The position numbers and the translations under genes were made by a program. Below the pieces are notes generated by a model that ran no database searches, was not told the DNA's origin, and was given only the letters and a program-made list of their open reading frames with translations. This document shows positions 32,601 through 36,474 of a DNA stretch of 36,474 bases, one piece after another. Source of the stretch: JAWWPG01 sp033850885 (GTDB lineage Bacteria; Actinomycetota; Actinomycetes; Propionibacteriales; Nocardioidaceae); assembly GCA_033850885.1 (NCBI GenBank), contig JAWWPG010000049.1, positions 1 through 36,474 on the forward strand, written 5' to 3'. Every line of letters starts with the position of its first letter. Positions within the stretch are counted from its first letter, which is position 1.

Positions 32601-32698
32601 GCCGCGGTGACGACAAGCGCCAGGGCACCTTGGAGCAGGTAGGTCAGCCAAACCGGCGCCGGCACCCGCAGGCCGTCCGAACTCACGTTCTGAGTCAC
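29660..32698 (-). CDS. O-antigen ligase/polymerase-flippase fusion (Wzy-Wzx-like)
   Basis: A single 1012-residue open frame with two membrane modules. Residues about 15-470 form a Wzy_C/O-antigen-ligase-type region (about 11-12 helices), with the diagnostic large-loop segment QPHNDFLRAYVETGVVGLVIY around 390-410 and the RLSYWSQVLPLANSNPVTGIGLN loop before it (fragments). A Pro/Ala-rich linker (about 474-526, including PAPAEARPAPAEHAG) joins it to a Wzx/MviN-like flippase (about 530-1000, about 14 helices; NLVGAICSQSALFLILAVLAL, later FPRDLLEFFGHGF and LLNMSGRVALSMIDN). No internal stop or frameshift is seen. A single-chain polymerase and lipid-linked-sugar exporter is unusual. Start GTG at 32698, GAGGGG six bases before it. 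It has no downstream neighbour on its own strand; it runs convergently with sulfotransferase 2. Confidence 0.88.
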   Translation of the reverse strand: MTQNVSSDGLRVPAPVWLTYLLQGALALVVTAAALVSGLAVGGGDKTLVVLPLAAVGGLVLAVFALTRFTGFILLLLGARSSLDALQLSGPSAGTTTGNTVVSHGLDPSSLVGVLFLLAAMLWLAGRYSSGMNIKASRAALWLMAFWLAGVVSILASQHPQASALESLRIMSVAMMFVVLEQIITSREMMVRVLVAAYVSLLIPLGYTLFGLLSGHPASEEKSGFVRLIGTFIQSNDYARYLAFMIVFGVAIYPRLQGRLKAAMAALLIVSGVVLVLTLTLGAIIGTAIGILLVAVLQRRRSLVVGFVVTVVLVSLASPALASRFSSVSSSAPSAIGQPSGNSLAWRLSYWSQVLPLANSNPVTGIGLNSTQYETSNAKQPHNDFLRAYVETGVVGLVIYIAMLGALIGTCRRAVRRAARGTLENAVGVGALACCVCFLLESLAANVITNVVDLWYLVAFVAAAGFVARSGGNSQLAGIPAPAEARPAPAEHAGLAGSFAGPRSEPTPSGPDVSPSRRGVARGSGLNLVGAICSQSALFLILAVLALRLGKADVGRYVECYAMLSLLGLLSLSGFRAALTRFVAVHLADRDPGRLRGTVRLGLSLTLAGSTTIGLVLVLASAQIAGLFHDPSLRSGIILVALTLPASTFEDMALAATQGWRSQKAFALIGWIFDPMSRLLLTTVVVLLGGGLTGALCALVASSWSGAILAGLALRRRMDTVPVAAAVVEFRQIFNFSLISWVSSLATTGLIWADTLLLGNLSTQENVGTYSIATRLVTLAVFVMAPIQAAFSPHIAHLWHVGDRPGIARTFGTANRWIMWLSTPAFILLLVFPRDLLEFFGHGFATGATVTAILAIGQMMSAAAGPCGTLLNMSGRVALSMIDNVAVLVGNIALNLLLISRYGIVGAAVAWSVSLGAVNLAKFLQVRYVLGIRSVGSSWGKTLLAAIPAAAVAMSIAWLTDGWLAAALIGGPCVIATFAVAMILLGVDSEDAAMARSVLATTGRRLRLSAAR

Positions 32699-32918
32699 GA
32701 ATCACCCCTCGCCGCGTATACGGCAGTCTCCGACGGCTACGGGAGCGTCAAGATTCAACTCCCCGGGGTGGCTGGCCTTACCGCGGAGCACCTGCGTGGG
32801 AGTCTACAACACCGACGTCGAACGAATTTCCGGTCGGCAGATTTGCCGGTTCAAGGGCTCGCGACCCACGGATAGCCTCGACCCCGGATGGCCCCCGGCT
32901 CGACGTACGCTCGTCGTC

Positions 32919-33110
32919 ATGGCCAGAACTCCTCTCCAACGACTCCACAACCCTCGAAACCGCAGCTGTGGCTGCGACCCCGACTGCTGGTGCAGGAGCA
33001 CGGCGCTCGGGAGGGCCGTCAAGTGGTGGTTCCCCGCCCGGTACTTCGGCCTGCATCACAAGAATCCCCGAAACGCCGACTGGAAGCGCGAGATGGGTGA
33101 GTCTTCCTAG
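32919..33110 (+). CDS. 63-residue Cys-rich protein
   Basis: The ATG at 32919 opens a compact basic protein: N-terminal MARTPLQRLHNPRNR, cysteine cluster CGCDPDCWC, then AVKWWFPARYFGL. I believe this is a conserved small actinobacterial protein of unknown function (from memory, not checked). The CxCxxxCxC cluster could bind a metal. The longer in-frame start at 32796 adds sequence without coding look. It is 65 bases before the permease. Confidence 0.7.
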   Translation: MARTPLQRLHNPRNRSCGCDPDCWCRSTALGRAVKWWFPARYFGLHHKNPRNADWKREMGESS

Positions 33111-33174
33111 ACTCGAAGCGTGAACCGGGCCCCGGTGGCTTCGAACGACTCACCGATGGAGAGGAGCCAACTCG

Positions 33175-34893
33175 ATGACTCGCCCCGCGCAGGCTCCGCC
33201 GCCGATCACGCAACCGTCCGGTGCGGTGGACAGCAAGGGTCTCAAGCCCGGCGCCCTCGGACTGTTGGGCAGCGTCGTCGTCGGCATGGCCTCGACGGCG
33301 CCGGCCTACTCACTCGCCGCCAGCCTCGGCTATGTGGTCGCCGCCGGTGCGGGCTTGAAGGCTCCGGCGATCATGCTGCTCGCCTTCATCCCGATGTACT
33401 TCATCGCGGTTGCGTACAAGGAGCTCAACGAGGCCGAGCCTGACTGCGGTACGACGTTCACGTGGGCCACCAGGGCTTTCGGACCTGTCGTCGGCTGGAT
33501 GGGCGGTTGGGGCATCATCGCCGCCGACGTCATCGTGATGGCCAACCTTGCCCAGATCGCCGGCTCGTACTCCTACCAGCTTGCCGATCAGCTCGGTATC
33601 CACAACTCGCTGGCGAACGACGCCGTCTGGTCGATGATCGCCGGCCTGGTGTGGATCGCGATCATGACCTATATCTGCTACCGCGGCATCGAGATCTCCG
33701 CCCGCATCCAGTACGCGCTGCTCTCCATCGAGATCGTGACGCTCCTCATCTTCGCGGCCGTCGCGTTGGCCAAGGTCTATAGCGGTAACGCCGGCCCAAC
33801 AGCTCTTCACCCTCAGCTCTCCTGGCTCTGGCCTGGCGGACTGTCGATCTCGGGCGTGATAGCGCCCGCCGTGTTGATCGCGGTGTTCATCTACTGGGGC
33901 TGGGACACGGCTGTGGCGACCAACGAAGAAGCCGACGACCCCGGCCGTACCCCGGGTCGCGCCGCCGTGATCGCGACCGTGCTACTGCTGCTGACCTACG
34001 TCCTCGTTTCGACAGCTGCGATCGCCTTCGCGGGGGACGGCACCCACGGGATCGGTCTCGGCAGCTCCGCCAACGCCGCAGATGTCTTCAACGCCATCGG
34101 GCCCACGCTCTACGGCAACGGCACACTCGGCAAGATCGGTATCGACCTGCTCGCCATCTCGATCTTGACATCCGCCTCCGCATCGACGCAGACGACGATT
34201 TTGCCGACCGCGCGGACGGCACTGTCCATGGCCGTCTATCGCGCGATCCCCCTCAAGTTCGCCCGGATCCACAAGCGCTATCTCACGCCGACCTGGGCAA
34301 CGATCGGAATGGGCCTCGTCTCCGCGGCCTTCTACCTGCTGATGACGGCCATCAGCCAGAACATCCTGCTGGCGCTCATCGGCGCCATCGGGCTGCAGAT
34401 CGCCTTCTACTACGGACTCACCGGCATCGCATGCACGTGGTTCTACCGCCGGTCGCTGCTGTCTTCGCTGCGCTTTTTCGTCATGCGGGGAGTCATCCCC
34501 TTGGTAGGCGGCGTGTTCTTGTTCGTGATGTTCGTCTATGCGGCGAAGATCTACGCACAGCCCGACAATCTCACGGACGACAACGGCAAGAACATCACGA
34601 TCTTCGGAATCGGCGCCGTATCCGTCGTTGGAATCGGGGCGCTGCTCATCGGCTTCGTGCTGCTCGCCGCCCAGTGGGTTGCCTCACCGGCGTACTTCCG
34701 GGGCCAGACACTGCCCCGGCGCAGTCACGGCGATCTCCTGCTGTACGGCGACCTGCCGATCGGCGTCGAGCCGATAACCCTGCCTGACTCACGAGAGGCG
34801 ACCGTCATCGCGCCTGACCTGTCGAACCTTCCGCCCGGGCAGACGGCGGTCGACCCGGCAACGGGAGAGAAGTTCGAGAAGACACCCGACTGA
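33175..34893 (+). CDS. APC-family amino acid permease
   Basis: A 572-residue transporter with about 12-14 helices and the APC signature start 'GALGLLGSVVVGMASTAPAYSLAASLGYV' (the G-S/A-T-P-A-Y helix-1 substrate region). A central FIYWGWDTAVATNEEADDPGRTPG block lies in mid-protein, and a hydrophilic C-terminal tail closes the protein. It imports amino acids or amines by proton or antiport coupling; the specific substrate is not evident. The ATG at 33175 follows a GGAGAGGAG site. It stands alone, convergent with the CGNR regulator. Confidence 0.9.
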   Translation: MTRPAQAPPPITQPSGAVDSKGLKPGALGLLGSVVVGMASTAPAYSLAASLGYVVAAGAGLKAPAIMLLAFIPMYFIAVAYKELNEAEPDCGTTFTWATRAFGPVVGWMGGWGIIAADVIVMANLAQIAGSYSYQLADQLGIHNSLANDAVWSMIAGLVWIAIMTYICYRGIEISARIQYALLSIEIVTLLIFAAVALAKVYSGNAGPTALHPQLSWLWPGGLSISGVIAPAVLIAVFIYWGWDTAVATNEEADDPGRTPGRAAVIATVLLLLTYVLVSTAAIAFAGDGTHGIGLGSSANAADVFNAIGPTLYGNGTLGKIGIDLLAISILTSASASTQTTILPTARTALSMAVYRAIPLKFARIHKRYLTPTWATIGMGLVSAAFYLLMTAISQNILLALIGAIGLQIAFYYGLTGIACTWFYRRSLLSSLRFFVMRGVIPLVGGVFLFVMFVYAAKIYAQPDNLTDDNGKNITIFGIGAVSVVGIGALLIGFVLLAAQWVASPAYFRGQTLPRRSHGDLLLYGDLPIGVEPITLPDSREATVIAPDLSNLPPGQTAVDPATGEKFEKTPD

Positions 34894-35015
34894 ACCGGCA
34901 GCAGGTGGACAACGGGTCGGTGCAGACGACGACGGATCGCCCGCGCCGCGACAACGGCAGCATCGAAGGCGAGGGACGCGACGGCGAGACGCTCCTGCGG
35001 CAGTTGCGCGGCACA

Positions 35016-35573
35016 CTATGACCCGGTCCGTGTGGACGTCGAGTGGCGGCGGCGGAACGTCGCGACCCGAGCCCGGTTCTGGCAGGTGACAGAGCAGTAG
35101 CGCCGGTGCCCGCCGGGCGACGCGTCTACGTACGCGTCGGCACATCGGCGCCCGGTACAGGTTCCGAGTCGCTCGGGAGCATGCTCGGTGAGCTGGGCAT
35201 ACAGGGTGCTGGCGGCTGCGGCGAGGATCGACTGCGCGCTGTCATCGACGACCCAGCCCGCCTCGAGGCCGTCGCCAGTCGCGCGTAGGCCCGGCCGGAC
35301 GCCGGCCTCCGTGAGCAGCGAATCCACCAGCGACGCTCGCTGCGCGGCCGTGGAGGCAGCGAAGACCGGATAAACCAGATCCGCAACCCGCTGGAGCTCT
35401 GCCGCTGTCGCTCCTCCGGCCAGTGCCGCGAGTACGCCGAAGCGACCAGCCAGCTCCGCGAACGAGGGCAGCTCCTGATCCTGCTCGCCTGCCTCCAGCC
35501 TTGGTACCGTGCCCCACCCGTTGACGAGATCGACCACGGCGGCGATCGGCATCGCAACCACCTGATGTCTCAC
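35016..35573 (-). CDS. CGNR zinc-finger (ABATE-domain) regulator
   Basis: A 185-residue likely transcription regulator. The N-terminal ABATE-like domain (VVDLVNGWGT... to about 130) is followed by the C-terminal CGNR zinc finger: CTGRRCADAYVDASPGGHRRYCSVTCQNRARV, four Cys ligands as C-x4-C and C-x3-C (pieces cited). The signature is CQNR here instead of CGNR. It starts at GTG/ATG near 35573, divergent from the LysE exporter with a 111-base shared region. Such regulators commonly control the adjacent exporter. Confidence 0.9.
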   Translation of the reverse strand: MRHQVVAMPIAAVVDLVNGWGTVPRLEAGEQDQELPSFAELAGRFGVLAALAGGATAAELQRVADLVYPVFAASTAAQRASLVDSLLTEAGVRPGLRATGDGLEAGWVVDDSAQSILAAAASTLYAQLTEHAPERLGTCTGRRCADAYVDASPGGHRRYCSVTCQNRARVATFRRRHSTSTRTGS

Positions 35574-35580
35574 GCTATGA

Positions 35581-35663
35581 GTGTAACGCCATAAGAAGCT
35601 TTCTCACGTTGCACATATCCTCAGCAGTCTGTAACGTCTATATTGAAGTCAAAGCGTTACGCA
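35581..35663 (+). promoter_or_regulatory. LysE promoter and repeated GTAACG boxes
   Basis: A TTGCAC (35609-35614) and TAACGT (35632-35637) pair, 17 bp apart, reads toward the LysE gene. GTAACG-type boxes occur three times: GTAACGC near 35583, GTAACG overlapping the -10 at 35631, and inverted GCGTTAC near 35654. The outer two form an inverted pair. They are good candidates for the CGNR binding site. Function is inferred. Confidence 0.5.
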
Positions 35664-35684
35664 TTGCACGAGGAGGTGAGACAG

Positions 35685-36314
35685 ATGCTCGACCCTTCGG
35701 TACTGCCCGGCTTCCTGACCGCGGTCGTCCTTGTCACCGTGGCACCAGGCCCGGACAACACCTACATCGCCGCCGTGGCGCTGGCCCGCGGCCCCCGCGC
35801 CGGGCTGGTCTCCGCGGTCGGCATGTCTTTCGGCATGGTCGTGCACGTCTGCGCCGCGGCTCTCGGGTTGGCTCTTGTGCTGCGCTCCACACCATGGGCG
35901 CTGACCGTCATCCAGATCGGCGGCGGCGGATATCTCGGGTGGCTCGCGGTGACCACCTTGCGCGCCAGTCGAGACCGCCACCTGACCGCGGCAGAACCCG
36001 AGGGCGGCCGGCTCCTCAGACGGGCCGTGTTCACGAACCTCACCAACCCGAAGGTGATCTTGTTCTTCGCCGCTTTCCTGCCGCAGTTCAGCCGGGCCGG
36101 CCACGGGCCGGTCGCCGTTCAGCTGCTGACCCTCGGCCTGGTGTTCCTCCTCGTCGGCCTGGTGAGCGACAGTGTGATCGGACTGGCGATGGGACGCCTC
36201 GGAAGGGTGCTCTCACCCGGTGGCCGTACCGCTCAGGTGCTCAACGTCCTCGCCGGGCTCACGTTCGGCGCCCTCGCGTGCCTGCTCCTGACCGAGGCGA
36301 GCGGCTCCCTCTGA
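35685..36314 (+). CDS. LysE/RhtB-family amino-acid exporter
   Basis: A 209-residue inner-membrane exporter with about six helices. The family motif PGPDNTYIAAVALARGPRAGLVSAVGMSFG is complete near the N-terminus, and the second half carries NLTNPKVILFFAAFLPQF. The start is ATG at 35685, with GAGGAGGTGA about eight bases before it; the upstream in-frame start at 35643 is rejected. It probably exports amino acids or related metabolites under control of the divergent CGNR protein. A GC-rich inverted repeat after the stop (about 36320-36340) may weakly terminate transcription. Confidence 0.93.
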   Translation: MLDPSVLPGFLTAVVLVTVAPGPDNTYIAAVALARGPRAGLVSAVGMSFGMVVHVCAAALGLALVLRSTPWALTVIQIGGGGYLGWLAVTTLRASRDRHLTAAEPEGGRLLRRAVFTNLTNPKVILFFAAFLPQFSRAGHGPVAVQLLTLGLVFLLVGLVSDSVIGLAMGRLGRVLSPGGRTAQVLNVLAGLTFGALACLLLTEASGSL

Positions 36315-36474
36315 CTCTTACAGCGCGCCGGCCGTCGCGCAGCGCAGAGGGCTCCGCGCACAAGCCTTGCCGTTCATGGCGGGGCCGGCACGCCGGGCAA
36401 ACCCGCATCGCTGGGCGAGGCCGTTTCGGTGGTGCACCACCCAGACGTCCCTCAAGCCACCCAGATGTGAGTGG
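36315..36474. other. Right window edge, no assignable gene
   Basis: Only 160 bases. A minus-strand frame from the window edge runs open to a stop near 36318 and has GC-rich third positions, so it may be the end of a gene lying further right. I cannot name it. Two short CCACCCAGAyGT copies occur at 36438 and 36459. Confidence 0.2.

Overview
The window is high-GC DNA with GTG/TTG starts, strong GGAGG-type ribosome sites and overlapping stop/start junctions. Protein families such as a monofunctional dCTP deaminase beside tRNA-Gly, CtaG, a Sco1/TlpA lipoprotein pair, a FUSC exporter and a CGNR regulator point to an actinobacterial chromosome. The genus cannot be fixed from the sequence alone.

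Layout: (1) 229-967 is a chromosomal dcd gene and an intact tRNA-Gly(CCC). (2) About 925-10220 is a small integrated element. A 66-bp exact direct repeat of the tRNA 3' end and its downstream flank (925-990 and 10155-10220) marks attL and attR. Inside lie a tyrosine integrase and an excisionase-like HTH protein, a stretch without confident genes, a small lipoprotein, a DUF1232 membrane protein, a broken cation-efflux gene, two divergent secreted Asp-box (sialidase-like) proteins, and an intact IS3-family insertion sequence. Paired TGGGCCA boxes with 11-bp spacing sit just inside both ends and look like integrase arm sites. (3) 10250-16163 is mixed chromosomal metabolism and transport: a LuxR-regulator remnant, an NTF2-like protein, a TauE exporter, a FUSC exporter, a VOC protein, an aldo-keto reductase and a small membrane protein.

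(4) 16222-26159 is a self-contained respiratory module. It holds heme O synthase, a TlpA thioredoxin, Sco1, CtaG, a small membrane protein, cytochrome c oxidase subunits III, I and II, a cupredoxin-like protein with a CuA-like cysteine pair, and a divergent OmpR-type regulator with its histidine kinase. Together these make heme, deliver copper, assemble the oxidase and possibly sense its need. Subunit I keeps all heme and CuB ligands and the D-channel Asp/Glu, but it lacks the K-channel lysine and carries two extra N-terminal membrane helices.

(5) 26194-32698 is a surface or secreted group: a seven-blade RCC1-repeat exported protein, two sulfotransferases and a 1012-residue fusion of an O-antigen-ligase/polymerase-type domain with a Wzx-type flippase. 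It may make a sulfated exopolysaccharide (inference). (6) 32919-36314 holds a 63-residue Cys-rich protein, an APC amino-acid permease, and a divergent CGNR regulator / LysE exporter pair sharing a short intergenic region with repeated GTAACG boxes.

The strongest items for follow-up are the element ends with arm sites, the K-channel-less oxidase with its unusual cupredoxin, and the polymerase-flippase fusion beside two sulfotransferases.
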